64,000 nucleotides of DNA from Paucibacter_B soli. Its GTDB lineage: Bacteria; Pseudomonadota; Gammaproteobacteria; Burkholderiales; Burkholderiaceae_C. The stretch is from NCBI RefSeq assembly GCF_037482845.1, contig NZ_JBBHJW010000003.1, positions 62,001-126,000 of the forward strand, given 5' to 3'. Below the pieces are notes generated by a model, which was given only the letters and a program-made list of their open reading frames with translations, was not told the DNA's origin and searched no databases. Shown piece after piece: positions 7,268 through 16,865 of this stretch (the first letter of the stretch is position 1; each line of letters begins with the position of its first letter). The position numbers and the translations under genes were made by a program.

Positions 7268-9309
7268 GCGGCGGCCACCTCGACCAGGCAGTCGTAGAAC
7301 ACCGGCCCATGGCCCATATCGGTGAGGCCCTGCTGCGTCACTTCGTTGACATTGCTGCCGCCCGCACCCAGCTTGCGCCACCACACTCCCAGGCCGTTGA
7401 CCACGCCGGGGCGCGCGCGCGCGCTCACCGCCAGCCGGCACAGATAGCTGCCGCGGTCGTTGAAGGCGCGCACCATGGCGCCATCGGCGAGGCCGCGCGC
7501 CGCCGCGTCGTCGGCATGCATCTCCAGCAGCGGCTCGCCCTCGATATCGCGCAGGCTCTTCACGTTCACGAAGCTGGAATTGAGGAAGTTGCGCGCCGGC
7601 GGCGAGATCATCGCGAGCGGATAGCGCGCCGCCAGCGTCGGTGCGGAGCGCGCACTCTCGTAGTTGGGCACGAAATCCGCCCCGGCGGCCTGGGCCCGGC
7701 CATTGGGGGTCAAGAACTGACCCTCGGAAAACGGCGCCTCGGCCAGCGGCAGGCTCCACCAGCCCTGGGCGCGCAAGGCCTCGAAGTCGACGCTGTCCTT
7801 GAACGCCTGGCGCGCCAGCTGCTCGTCACTGTCGGCAAAGCAGGCTTCGGTGAAACCCATGGCCGCGGCCAGCTCGCGGAAGATCTGGGTGTTGGGCTTG
7901 GCCTGGCCCAGCGGCGCGATCGCCGGCTCGTTGATCAGCACGTCGGTATGGCCATAGCTGGTGTGCACATCCAGATGCTCCAGCTGGGTGGTGGCGGGCA
8001 GCACATAGTCGGCCAGATCGGCCGTGTCGGTCATGAAATGCTCCAGCACCACGGTGAACAAGTCCTCGCGCTGGAAGCCCCGCACGACCTTGGGCGATTC
8101 GGGCGCCACCGCCACCGGGTTGCTGTTGTAGACGATCAGCGCCTCGACCTTAGGGCCGAACTCCGCGCTGGCCTCGCGCAGCAGCGCATCGCCTATGGTG
8201 ATCATATTGATGGTGCGCGACGGCCGGCCAGCGCGCAGCTGGGGCAGCTCCAACGCATCGACGTTCTTGTGCGACGCAAACCAGCCCGAGCTGGAGAGCA
8301 GCAGGCCGCCGGCGCGCTGGCGCCAGGCGCCGGTCAGGCAGGGCAGCAGCGCGATCAGGCGCACCGCATTGCCGCCGCCGCGCACGCGCTGCATGCCGTA
8401 GTTGAGGCGGATCGCGGCCGGCGCGATGCTGGCGTAGTCGCGCGCCAGCGCGCTCACCTCGGCGGCCGTGATGCCGCAAACCTCGGCCACCCGCTCGGGC
8501 GGCCATTGCAGGGCGCGCGCGCGCAACTCCTCCCAGCCATCCACATGGCGCGCCAGGTAATCGTGGTCCAGCCAGTCATGCGCGATCAGCTCGTGCATCA
8601 GGCCCAGCGCCAGCGCGCCGTCGGTACCCGGCAGCAAGGCGATGTGCTGGTGGCATTTGTCGGCCGTCTCGGTCTTGCGCGGGTCTATGCAGATCAGCTT
8701 GGCGCCGGCGCGCTTGGCCTGGTTGGCAAAGGTCCAGAAATGCAGATTGGAGGCGATCGAATTGCTGCCCCAGATCAGGATCAGGCGGCTCTCGGCAAAG
8801 AAGCGCAGGTGCATGCCCACCTTGTGCCCATAGGTGGCCGCCAGCGCCGCGCCGCCGGCGGCGGCGCAGATGGTGCGTTCCAGCTGCGAGGCGCCCAGCT
8901 TGTTGAAAAAGCGCGCTGCCATGCCCTCGCCCTGCACCAGGCCCATGGTGCCGGCATAGCTGTAGGGCAGGATGGCCTGCGGGTCGGCGATGGACTTGAG
9001 CCGCGCCGCGATCTGGCGCAAGGCCTGCTCCCAGCTCACCGGCTCGAAACGCGGCGCCTCGCGCTTGCCGCTGACGCGCTTGAGCGGCTGCAGCACGCGC
9101 TCGGGGTGGTAGCTGCGCTCGGCATAGCGCGAGACCTTGGTGCACAGCGCGCCATGGGTGGAGCCATGCTCGGCCTGGCCCTGCACCTTGGTGACGCGGC
9201 CGTCTTCCACGGTGATGCGCAGGGCGCAGGTATCGGGGCAATCATGCGGGCAGGCGCCCTTGACGGCGCCACTCAGCGGCAGCGGGGAGGCGGAGAAATG
9301 GGCGTTCAT
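7264..9309 (-). CDS. Molybdopterin-dependent oxidoreductase with [4Fe-4S] domain
   Basis: A 681-residue member of the DMSO reductase superfamily. The N-terminal cluster motif is C20-x3-C24-x3-C28-x27-C56, and Cys148 (RTICAAAGG) is the candidate molybdenum ligand. The middle has the usual molybdopterin-guanine-dinucleotide binding blocks (WGSNSIASN, PRKTETADK) and the C-terminus has a dinucleotide-binding domain. No Tat signal is visible, so it is probably cytoplasmic. The reaction cannot be fixed from sequence; no electron-transfer or membrane-anchor subunit lies beside it. Start chosen at the ATG of MNAHFS because the upstream 12 residues look non-conserved. Confidence 0.9.
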   Translation of the reverse strand: MNAHFSASPLPLSGAVKGACPHDCPDTCALRITVEDGRVTKVQGQAEHGSTHGALCTKVSRYAERSYHPERVLQPLKRVSGKREAPRFEPVSWEQALRQIAARLKSIADPQAILPYSYAGTMGLVQGEGMAARFFNKLGASQLERTICAAAGGAALAATYGHKVGMHLRFFAESRLILIWGSNSIASNLHFWTFANQAKRAGAKLICIDPRKTETADKCHQHIALLPGTDGALALGLMHELIAHDWLDHDYLARHVDGWEELRARALQWPPERVAEVCGITAAEVSALARDYASIAPAAIRLNYGMQRVRGGGNAVRLIALLPCLTGAWRQRAGGLLLSSSGWFASHKNVDALELPQLRAGRPSRTINMITIGDALLREASAEFGPKVEALIVYNSNPVAVAPESPKVVRGFQREDLFTVVLEHFMTDTADLADYVLPATTQLEHLDVHTSYGHTDVLINEPAIAPLGQAKPNTQIFRELAAAMGFTEACFADSDEQLARQAFKDSVDFEALRAQGWWSLPLAEAPFSEGQFLTPNGRAQAAGADFVPNYESARSAPTLAARYPLAMISPPARNFLNSSFVNVKSLRDIEGEPLLEMHADDAAARGLADGAMVRAFNDRGSYLCRLAVSARARPGVVNGLGVWWRKLGAGGSNVNEVTQQGLTDMGHGPVFYDCLVEVAAA

Positions 9310-9419
9310 GCGCGCATGATTGCACAGCGCCCGGGCCGGCGGCACGGGCGGGGACTTTGCCGGGGGCTTGCCTTAAACTCGACGGCGTGCGGCGCGCCGC
9401 CCCCATTGGAGTGTTCGCC

Positions 9420-10616
9420 ATGAAGCTCATAGCCCCCATCCTGGCCGACGCGCCGACCCTCACCAAACTGCGACGAGACATCCACGCCCATCCCGAGCTC
9501 TGCTTCCAGGAAGAGCGCACCTCGGAGCTGATCGCCCAGACACTCACGGAATGGGGTATCCCGGTGCATCGCGGCCTGGGCAAGACCGGCGTGGTGGGCA
9601 TCGTCAAGAACGGATCGAGCACGCGCGCCGTGGGCCTGCGCGCCGACATCGACGCCCTGCCGATGACCGAGCACAACCGCTTCGAGCATGCCAGCGTCTA
9701 CCACGGCAAGATGCACGCCTGCGGCCACGACGGCCATACCGCGATGCTGCTGGCCGCCGCCAAGCACCTGGCCACGCAGCGCAATTTCGACGGCACCGTC
9801 TACCTGGTGTTCCAGCCCGCCGAGGAAGGCGGTGGCGGTGCGCGCGAGATGATCAAGGACGGGCTTTTCGAGAAGTTCCCGATGGAGGCCATGTTCGGCG
9901 CGCACAACTGGCCGGGCATGGCAACCGGCCAGTTCGCCGTCAAATCTGGCCCGGTGTTCGCGTCCAGCAACGAGTTCAAGATCACCATCCGCGGCAAGGG
10001 CGGCCACGGCGCAATGCCGCACCTGGGCGTAGACCCGGTGCCGGTGGCCTGCCAGATGGTGCAGGGCTTTCAGACCATCATCACGCGCAACAAGCGGCCC
10101 ATCGATGCGGGCGTGATCTCGGTGACCATGATCCATGCCGGCGAGGCCACCAATGTGATCCCCGACAGCTGCGAGATCCAGGGCACGGTGCGCACCTTCA
10201 CGCTGGAGTTGCTGGACCTGATCGAGCAGCGCATGCAGCAGGTGGCGCACTCCATCGGCGAGGCCTTCGAGACCCAGGTGGAGTTCGAGTTCAGGCGCAA
10301 CTACCCGCCCACCATCAACCACCCCAAGGAAACCGCCTTTGTGCGCAGCGTGCTGGAGGACCTGGTGGGTGCCGAGAATGTGCAGGAGTTCGAGCCCACC
10401 ATGGGCGCCGAGGACTTCAGCTACTACCTGCTGGAAAAGCCCGGCTGCTATTTCCTGATCGGCAACGGCGATGGCAGCCACCGCATCGGCGGCCATGGCC
10501 TGGGGCCCTGCATGTTGCACAACCCCAGCTACGACTTCAATGACGAGCTGATCCCGCTGGGCGGCAGCCTGTGGGTGCGCATGGCCGAGGCCTGGCTCAA
10601 TAGCCCGCGACCATGA
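9420..10616 (+). CDS. M20 family metallohydrolase (amidohydrolase / hippurate hydrolase type)
   Basis: The 398-residue enzyme matches the M20D amidohydrolases that cleave N-acyl amino acids such as hippurate or N-acetyl derivatives in the cytoplasm. Metal-site motifs are intact: MHACGHDGH (Cys101, His103) and PAEEGGGG (Glu135-Glu136), plus the dimerisation-domain block GKGGHGAMPH. The ATG follows a GGAG at proper spacing, after a 110-bp gap from the divergent molybdopterin gene. Its stop overlaps the next start by 4 bp, opening a three-gene overlapping operon. Confidence 0.92.
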   Translation: MKLIAPILADAPTLTKLRRDIHAHPELCFQEERTSELIAQTLTEWGIPVHRGLGKTGVVGIVKNGSSTRAVGLRADIDALPMTEHNRFEHASVYHGKMHACGHDGHTAMLLAAAKHLATQRNFDGTVYLVFQPAEEGGGGAREMIKDGLFEKFPMEAMFGAHNWPGMATGQFAVKSGPVFASSNEFKITIRGKGGHGAMPHLGVDPVPVACQMVQGFQTIITRNKRPIDAGVISVTMIHAGEATNVIPDSCEIQGTVRTFTLELLDLIEQRMQQVAHSIGEAFETQVEFEFRRNYPPTINHPKETAFVRSVLEDLVGAENVQEFEPTMGAEDFSYYLLEKPGCYFLIGNGDGSHRIGGHGLGPCMLHNPSYDFNDELIPLGGSLWVRMAEAWLNSPRP

Positions 10617-11704
10617 GCACCGCCGCCTCCTGTTTTTCGCAGAGCTACGCCGAGGCGCGCAGCAAGTTCCTGGCCGCCGTCGATGCCGCGGGGCTGGACA
10701 GCGAGGCCCACCTGCACCCGCTGCTGGGCCGCGATGGCGAACGCCTGGCGATGGACGTGGTGCTGCAGGGCCCGGCCGACGCAACCGGCCTGCTGATCAT
10801 CAGCAGCGCCTGCCATGGGGTGGAAGGCTTTTGCGGCTCGGGCGTGCAAGTGGCCCTGCTGCGGGATGATGGCTGGCGCACCGCGGTCGCGGCCAGCGGC
10901 CTGGCTGTGCTCTACATCCATGCGCTCAACCCTCATGGCTTCTCCTGGTGGCGCCGCGTCACCCAGGAGGGCGTGGACCTGAACCGCAATTTCATCCACG
11001 ATTTCCACGCGCCCCTGCCTGCCAACCCCGGTTACGACGAGCTCGCCGCCTTCCTGCTGCCGCAGTATTGGCCGCCCACCGACGCGAACGAACGCCAGCT
11101 GCGCGCCTATGCCGAGCGCCACGGCGAGCGCGCCCTGCAGGCCGCCATCACCGGCGGCCAGTACGAGCATGAGCTGGGCCTGTTCTATGGCGGCCACGCA
11201 CCCACCTGGAGCCAGCAGACCCTGCGCCATGTGCTGCAGGCCCATGGCCAGCGCTGCGCGCGCCTGGCCTGGATAGACCTGCACACCGGCCTGGGCCCCA
11301 GCGGCCATGGCGAGCGCATCTTTGCCGGCCGCGACGACCCGGCCGCCCTGGCGCGTGCGCGCGCCTGGTGGGGCCCCGAGGTCACGTCCATCAGCGAGGG
11401 CAGCTCCAGCTCGGCGCCGCTGCAGGGCCTGATGTGGAACGCCGCTTATGAGGAATGCCCGCGGGCCAGCTACACCGGCATCGCGCTGGAGTACGGCACC
11501 CTGCCGCTGGACGCGATGATCATGGCGCTGCGCGCCGACCATTGGCTGGAGGCGCATCCCGAGGCCGAGCCCGAGCAGGCCCTGCGCATCAAGCACCAGA
11601 TCCGCGACGCCTTTTATGTGGATGACGAGGGCTGGAAGGCCCGCATCCTCGACCAGGCCTTTGATACCGCATACCAGGCCCTGCAAGGCCTCAGCCAACC
11701 ATGA
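10613..11704 (+). CDS. DUF2817 family, M14-like zinc carboxypeptidase
   Basis: A 363-residue protein of the DUF2817 group, distant relatives of M14 carboxypeptidases. Candidate zinc ligands are visible as HGVEGF (H-x-x-E) and DLHTGLG, and a candidate catalytic Glu in ALEYGTLP. LNRNFIHD matches the substrate-binding Asn-Arg of M14 enzymes. There is no signal peptide. It overlaps the M20 gene at ATGA (10613-10616) and the next gene at ATGA (11701-11704), so the three are translated as a coupled set; a joint role in peptide or acyl-amino-acid breakdown is an inference. Confidence 0.88.
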   Translation: MSTAASCFSQSYAEARSKFLAAVDAAGLDSEAHLHPLLGRDGERLAMDVVLQGPADATGLLIISSACHGVEGFCGSGVQVALLRDDGWRTAVAASGLAVLYIHALNPHGFSWWRRVTQEGVDLNRNFIHDFHAPLPANPGYDELAAFLLPQYWPPTDANERQLRAYAERHGERALQAAITGGQYEHELGLFYGGHAPTWSQQTLRHVLQAHGQRCARLAWIDLHTGLGPSGHGERIFAGRDDPAALARARAWWGPEVTSISEGSSSSAPLQGLMWNAAYEECPRASYTGIALEYGTLPLDAMIMALRADHWLEAHPEAEPEQALRIKHQIRDAFYVDDEGWKARILDQAFDTAYQALQGLSQP

Positions 11705-12258
11705 GTCCCGAAGAAGTAAATACCGTCCAGCAAGAAACCCAGCATTGGCTGGAGAAGGCCGTGATCGGCCTCAACCTCTGCCCCTTCGCCAAGAGCGTGC
11801 ATGTCAACCAGCGCCTGCGCTATGTGGTGAGCGAGGCGGAAACGCCCGAAGCGCTGCTCAAGGAGCTGGCGCGCGAACTGCTGGCGCTGCGCCGCGCCGA
11901 TCCGGACGAGATCGAGACCACGCTGCTGATACATCCCAAGGTGCTGACCGACTTCCTGGACTTCAACGACTTCCTCGGCGCCGCCGACGCGCTGCTGGAA
12001 GACCTGGAGCTGGACGGCGAACTGCAGATCGCCAGCTTCCATCCCGACTACCAGTTTGCCGGCACCGCGCCCGAGGACATCAGCAACTACAGCAACCGCT
12101 CGCCCTACCCCACCCTGCACCTCTTGCGCGAGAGCAGCATTGAGCGCGCCGTGGCCACCATGGCCGACACCGACGCGATCTACGAGGCCAACCTCGAGAC
12201 CCTCGACAAGCTCGGCATCGAGGGCTGGAAGGCGCTCGGCCTCAAGACCCGGGACTGA
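11701..12258 (+). CDS. DUF1415 family protein
   Basis: The 185-residue protein matches the DUF1415 family, recognised by the N-terminal LEKAVIGLNLCPFAKSV and a later ASFHPDYQFAGT / NRSPYPTLHLLRE block rich in conserved polar residues. No function is established for the family. It is the third gene of the overlapping M20-DUF2817-DUF1415 set. No terminator is evident before the next gene. Confidence 0.9.
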   Translation: MSPEEVNTVQQETQHWLEKAVIGLNLCPFAKSVHVNQRLRYVVSEAETPEALLKELARELLALRRADPDEIETTLLIHPKVLTDFLDFNDFLGAADALLEDLELDGELQIASFHPDYQFAGTAPEDISNYSNRSPYPTLHLLRESSIERAVATMADTDAIYEANLETLDKLGIEGWKALGLKTRD

Positions 12259-12356
12259 TGTCCTGATTTGACCGATGCCGGTCCGCAAGCGGCGCGACGA
12301 CCGAGCCCGCGCCGGGCACAGTGGAGACCTCTGCAACCAGCACCGAGGCCCACGCC

Positions 12357-12929
12357 ATGAAAAAGACCGCATTGCTCGTCATCGACGTCCAGGAATCCTT
12401 CCGCCAGCGCCCCTACTGGAGCGACCAGGATCTGCCCGCCTTCATCGCGCGCAGCAATGCGCTGATTGAAGGCGCCGAGAAGCTGGGCCTGCCCATCGTG
12501 CGGGTGTTCCACAACGAAGGCCCGGAAACCGCCAACAACGCCTTTGCCCTCGCCTCGGGCCAGGTGCGCCAGCTCGCCGAGCTGCGTGTCTATGCGCCGG
12601 CGGTCGAAATCATCAAGCATCGCCACAGCGCCCTGGCCGGCACCGGCCTGGCCATCTGGCTGCACCAGCAGGGCATCCAGCGCCTCATCATCAGCGGCAT
12701 CCGCACCGAGCAATGCTGCGAGACCACCACCCGCCATGCCAGCGACGAGGGCTGGGAAGTGGACTACGTGACCGAGGCCACGCTGACCTTTGCGATGACC
12801 CACGCCAGCGGCGTCACGCTCTCGCCCGCCGAGCTCAAGTTGCGCACCGAGACCGTGCTGCAGGATCGCTTCGCGCAGATCTGCACCGTCGAACAGGCGC
12901 TTGACCGCGCCGCCACCGCAGGGCTGTAG
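12357..12929 (+). CDS. Isochorismatase family cysteine hydrolase
   Basis: The 190-residue protein has the isochorismatase-fold triad: Asp10 (LLVIDVQ), Lys87 (IIKHRHSA) and Cys120 (RTEQCCETT). Members hydrolyse isochorismate, nicotinamide, ureidoacrylate or similar amides, and the substrate here is unknown. The start at MKKTALLV is the conserved family start; an in-frame ATG 36 bp upstream is less likely. A GlxA-type regulator follows 15 bp later in the same direction, a pairing seen elsewhere for small-amide hydrolases. Confidence 0.9.
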   Translation: MKKTALLVIDVQESFRQRPYWSDQDLPAFIARSNALIEGAEKLGLPIVRVFHNEGPETANNAFALASGQVRQLAELRVYAPAVEIIKHRHSALAGTGLAIWLHQQGIQRLIISGIRTEQCCETTTRHASDEGWEVDYVTEATLTFAMTHASGVTLSPAELKLRTETVLQDRFAQICTVEQALDRAATAGL

Positions 12930-12944
12930 GGCGATACTGCCGGC

Positions 12945-13919
12945 ATGTCTCAAATTGATGTCGTGATGCTGGTCGAGCCGCGCGCGCTGCTGCTGGACCT
13001 GGCCGGGCCGGCCGAAGCGTTTCGGCTCGCCAACCAGGCCCTGCAGCGGCACGGCGAGGCGCCCGCCTTCCGGCTGCGCTTTGTCGCCGCGCAGCCGAGT
13101 TGCAGCAGCTCGGTGGGTCTGCAGCTCGGCGGCCTGGAGCCCCTGCCCGACACATTGCCGCCCGACGCCTGGCTGATGCTGGTGGGCTGCCGCCATGCCC
13201 AGCCCGGCGAAGCGCCCCCCGGCAGCACCGAGCTGGCCGACCAGCTGCGCACCCAGAACTGGCTGCATGCACGCGGCCAGGCCTTGCTGAGCCGCCCCGA
13301 GGGCCGGCTGCTGAGCATTTGCTCGGGCGCCCTGCTGGCGGCGCGCGCGGGGCTGCTGGAGGGGCGCCGCTGCACCACCCATCACGAGCTGCTGGACGAG
13401 TTGCGCCGTCAGGCGCCGCGCAGCGAGGTGGTGGACAACCGCGTCTTCGTGATCGACGGCCAGGTGGCCTGCAGCGCCGGCATCACCGCCGGCATCGACC
13501 TCTGTCTGCATCTGATCGCCCAGCATTGCGGCGACGCCATTGCCGCCGCGGTGGCCCAGACCATGGTCGTGTACCTGCGCCGCAGCCCGCAGGATCCCGA
13601 GCTCTCACCGCTGCTGGCGCATCGCAACCACCTGCACCCGGCCCTGCACCGCACACAGGACGCGATCTGCGCCGATCCGGCGCGCGACTGGAGCCTGGAG
13701 CGCATGGCCGAGGTGGCCCATGTGACCCCGCGCCATCTGAGCCGCTTGTTCGCCGCCCACACCCACACCACGCCGCTGGCCTATCTGCAGGCCATCCGCA
13801 TGGAGCGCGCCCGGCGCGCCCAGGCACGCGGTGCCTCGCTGCAACAGGCGGCGCAGGAGGCCGGCTTCAGCTCCGACCAGCAGTTGCGCCGCACGCGTCG
13901 CAAGCTGGAATTGCGCTAA
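12945..13919 (+). CDS. GlxA-family transcriptional regulator (DJ-1/PfpI domain + AraC HTH)
   Basis: A 324-residue protein with an N-terminal DJ-1/PfpI-like domain (about 1-190; nucleophile-elbow region SICSGALLAAR) and a C-terminal AraC-type DNA-binding domain (about 225-324; MAEVAHVTPRHLSRLFAAHT). The second helix-turn-helix ends abruptly at LRRTRRKLELR, without the usual PxxYR close, so the C-terminus is slightly short. It probably controls the isochorismatase-like gene just upstream or its own transcription in response to a small nitrogen compound; that is inference. Confidence 0.88.
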   Translation: MSQIDVVMLVEPRALLLDLAGPAEAFRLANQALQRHGEAPAFRLRFVAAQPSCSSSVGLQLGGLEPLPDTLPPDAWLMLVGCRHAQPGEAPPGSTELADQLRTQNWLHARGQALLSRPEGRLLSICSGALLAARAGLLEGRRCTTHHELLDELRRQAPRSEVVDNRVFVIDGQVACSAGITAGIDLCLHLIAQHCGDAIAAAVAQTMVVYLRRSPQDPELSPLLAHRNHLHPALHRTQDAICADPARDWSLERMAEVAHVTPRHLSRLFAAHTHTTPLAYLQAIRMERARRAQARGASLQQAAQEAGFSSDQQLRRTRRKLELR

Positions 13920-14010
13920 CACAGAAGCGACAAACCTGCCGCGAGCGGAGTTCACCCACATCTGTTAACTTGCTCGCCCAGAACAACGAGACCTGCCCGA
14001 GGAACCCCGA

Positions 14011-15528
14011 GTGAATAATTGGCTGCAGCGCCTGGAAGCGCTAGACCCCGACCGACTGCAAGCCATGCGTCGCGGCGTGGAGAAGGAGAGCCTGCGTGCC
14101 AATGCCGACGGCTCGCTGGCCCTGACCCCGCACCCTGCGGCGCTGGGCTCGGCGCTCAAGCACCCGCATATCACCACCGACTTCAGCGAGTCGCAGCTGG
14201 AGCTGATCACGGGCGTGCATGCCTCGGCCGAGGCTTGCCTGGCCGAGCTGACCGAGATCCACCAGGCCGTGGTGCACAGCCTGGGCGGCGAGATGATGTG
14301 GGCCTCCAGCATGCCCTGCACCTTGCCGGCCGACGAGACCATCCCGATCGGCAATTACGGCTCGTCCAATATCGGCCGCGCCAAGAGCGTCTACCGCATG
14401 GGCCTGGGCCACCGCTACGGCCGGCGCATGCAGACCATCTCGGGCATCCACTACAACTGGTCGATGCCGGGCATCACGAGCGAGCAGTATTTCGACCTGA
14501 TACGCAATTTCCGTCGCCACAGCTTTCTGCTGCTGATGCTGTTCGGCGCCTCGCCGGCGCTGTGTTCGAGTTTTGTCGAGGGCCGGCCGCACGAGCTGCA
14601 GGAAATGGGCGCGGGCACGCTCTACCAGCCCCATGCCACCTCGCTGCGCATGGGCAGGCTGGGCTACCAGAGCGACGCGCAAGCGCAGCTGGCCGTCAGC
14701 TACAACAGCCTGGAGGGCTATGCCGAGTCGCTGCAGGGTGCGCTGACCCAGGCCTACCCGGCTTACGAGGCGATCGGCGTGCGCAACCCGGGCGGCGAGT
14801 ACAACCAGCTCTCCACCAGCCTGCTGCAGATCGAGAACGAGTTCTACGGCACCATCCGTCCGAAGCGCGTGATCAAGAGCGGTGAGCGCCCCCTGCATGC
14901 GCTGCGCGAGCGCGGCGTCGAGTACGTGGAAGTGCGCTGCATGGATCTCGATCCCTTCGAAACGGTGGGCATCAATGCGGACACGATGCGCTTCATCGAC
15001 ATCTTCCTGCTGCATTGCCTGCTCGCCGACAGCCCGCCCGACACGCCGCAGGAGATCGCCGCACTGGCCCGCAACCAGCAACGGGTGGCCCACGCCGGCC
15101 GCGACCCCGGCCAGGCGCTGGAGCGTGGCGAGCAGCGCGTCACCGTGCAGTCCTGGGGGCTGGAGCTGCTGGAGGCCTTCGGCCCGATCGCAGCCAAGCT
15201 TGACCGCGTCCTGGGCGGCCGAGCCTACGATCAAGCACTGGCACGTGCCCGCCAGAGCTTCGCCGACTTCGACAGCCTGCCCTCGGCCCACGTGCTGCAG
15301 CAGCTTCGCGGCGAGCATGACTGCTCCCATGTCGGCTTCATCGGCGAGCGTTCGCGGACGATCAAGGCCAGCCTGTTGGCACTGCCAATCTCGCCGCAGC
15401 GGCTGGACGACTATGCGCGCATGGCGCTGGTGTCGCGCGAGCAGCAAAGCGCGCTCGAGCGCGCCGAGCACGAGCCCTTCGAGGCCTTCCGACTGCGTTA
15501 CCTGGACTCCCAACAGCTGCTTGCCTGA
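14011..15528 (+). CDS. gshA: Glutamate-cysteine ligase
   Basis: The 505-residue enzyme makes gamma-glutamylcysteine, the first and rate-limiting step of glutathione synthesis in the cytoplasm. It is of the E. coli GshA type (about 518 residues): RRGVEKESLR near the N-terminus, TTDFSESQLELIT, IGNYGSSNIGRAKSVYRMGL and SGIHYNWSMP are all family blocks. Translation starts at GTG with a GAGGAA about 8 bases upstream. No gshB lies nearby. The preceding 91-bp gap holds no clear terminator. Confidence 0.95.
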   Translation: MNNWLQRLEALDPDRLQAMRRGVEKESLRANADGSLALTPHPAALGSALKHPHITTDFSESQLELITGVHASAEACLAELTEIHQAVVHSLGGEMMWASSMPCTLPADETIPIGNYGSSNIGRAKSVYRMGLGHRYGRRMQTISGIHYNWSMPGITSEQYFDLIRNFRRHSFLLLMLFGASPALCSSFVEGRPHELQEMGAGTLYQPHATSLRMGRLGYQSDAQAQLAVSYNSLEGYAESLQGALTQAYPAYEAIGVRNPGGEYNQLSTSLLQIENEFYGTIRPKRVIKSGERPLHALRERGVEYVEVRCMDLDPFETVGINADTMRFIDIFLLHCLLADSPPDTPQEIAALARNQQRVAHAGRDPGQALERGEQRVTVQSWGLELLEAFGPIAAKLDRVLGGRAYDQALARARQSFADFDSLPSAHVLQQLRGEHDCSHVGFIGERSRTIKASLLALPISPQRLDDYARMALVSREQQSALERAEHEPFEAFRLRYLDSQQLLA

Positions 15529-15594
15529 GCGAGCAGGCGCACACCGCGGGCAAACCGCAGCGCTGACTCCTGAGGCTGGGCCTAATATGGCCGC

Positions 15595-16686
15595 ATGGAC
15601 GTCACTGCATCGCCGCGCCCCCTGAGCCTCCAATCCCTGCATCCAGGCAACTTTGCCTTTGTGATGGCCACAGGCATCCTGGCGGTGGCGCTGGATTTGC
15701 ACGGCTGGCGCGTGCTGGCGCAGGTGTTAGAGGGGATTGCCATCGGCGCCTGGCTGCTGCTGCTGGCGTTGTCGATGCTGCGCGTGCTGCGCTACCGGGC
15801 CGCGGTCGGCATCGATCTGCGCAACCCACGCATGGTGTTCGCCTACTTCACGCTGGTAGCCGCGACATCCGTGGTGGGGCTGTTGCTGCTCAATCGGGGC
15901 CACCAGCAGCTGGCCCTGGCTTGCTGGGCGCTTGCCTTCCTGGCCTGGGCCAGCCTGCTCTACCTGGCCTTTGCCGTGTTGACCTTTCTCTCGCACGAGC
16001 ACAACGTCAATATCGTGCATGGCGGCTGGCTGATCACCATCGTCGGCACGCAGTCGCTGGTGCTGCTGGGCGGGCGGCTGGCGCCCCAGTTGGGCATCTG
16101 GACTAGCGCCATGTTTGTAGAGGTCCATCTGCTGTGGGGGCTGGGACTGATCCTGTACGGCATCTTCGTCACCCTGTTCTGCTACCGCATCTTCTTTCTG
16201 AGCCTCAAGCCGCAGGACGTCAGCCCGCTGCTATGGGTCGTGATGGGAGCGGCCGCCATCAGCACCAATGCCGGTACCACCTTGATCACGCAGGATCCTC
16301 AACTGCCCTTCCTGCTGGCGCAGCGCCCCTTCATCGATGGCATCACGCTGATGATTTGGGGTTGGGCCACCTGGTGGGTGCCCCTGCTGGCGATGTTTTT
16401 CATCTGGAAACACGGCGTGCACCGTTTGCCGCTGCACTATGAACCGGTGCAATGGAGCTTTGTGTTCCCGCTCGGCATGTATGCCGTGGCGAGCAGCCGC
16501 CTCGGCCTGGCCGCCGACTTTCCGCCGCTGCAGCACATCTCGCATCTGATGCTCGTGGCGGCCTTGCTGGCCTGGACGGCGGTGCTGACCGCACTGCTGC
16601 GACGCACGCTCGGGCAAATACGTGCCACGCCCGCTCAACATCCGATCGTCGCCGCGGAATCCGCGCCGCAGGGCAAGGAGCGCTAG
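15595..16686 (+). CDS. TDT/SLAC1-family anion transporter (TehA / C4-dicarboxylate / sulfite type)
   Basis: A 363-residue inner-membrane protein with about ten hydrophobic segments. The opening LHPGNFAFVMATGILAVAL matches the start of the voltage-dependent anion channel / TDT family, which includes TehA, malate permease Mae1 and sulfite exporters. The transported anion cannot be assigned. It lies between gshA and a second transporter; a link to thiol or sulfur metabolism is only suggestive. Confidence 0.85.
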   Translation: MDVTASPRPLSLQSLHPGNFAFVMATGILAVALDLHGWRVLAQVLEGIAIGAWLLLLALSMLRVLRYRAAVGIDLRNPRMVFAYFTLVAATSVVGLLLLNRGHQQLALACWALAFLAWASLLYLAFAVLTFLSHEHNVNIVHGGWLITIVGTQSLVLLGGRLAPQLGIWTSAMFVEVHLLWGLGLILYGIFVTLFCYRIFFLSLKPQDVSPLLWVVMGAAAISTNAGTTLITQDPQLPFLLAQRPFIDGITLMIWGWATWWVPLLAMFFIWKHGVHRLPLHYEPVQWSFVFPLGMYAVASSRLGLAADFPPLQHISHLMLVAALLAWTAVLTALLRRTLGQIRATPAQHPIVAAESAPQGKER

Positions 16687-16865
16687 CGCGTACCGCCGCT
16701 TTGCAGCCCATGGCCGACCCGACGTCGATTGTGTCCGGCCCTTTGGCACCGTCTGGCCCCACGGTTGATGCTTCCCTTGGCTACACTCCCGCCGGGTGCT
16801 GACTCGATCCCGGGCGCGGCAGGTTGATCGCGCTGGTCGGGCCGCCACGCGGAACCGCCACGACC

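Noticed and set aside
7309..9423. A 704-codon plus-strand open frame opposite the molybdopterin oxidoreductase
   Set aside because: The minus-strand gene has cluster and cofactor motifs; the plus frame has none.
9306..10784. A 492-codon minus-strand frame opposite the M20 hydrolase
   Set aside because: The plus-strand gene has all metal ligands; the opposite frame is His/Gly/Ala-rich noise.
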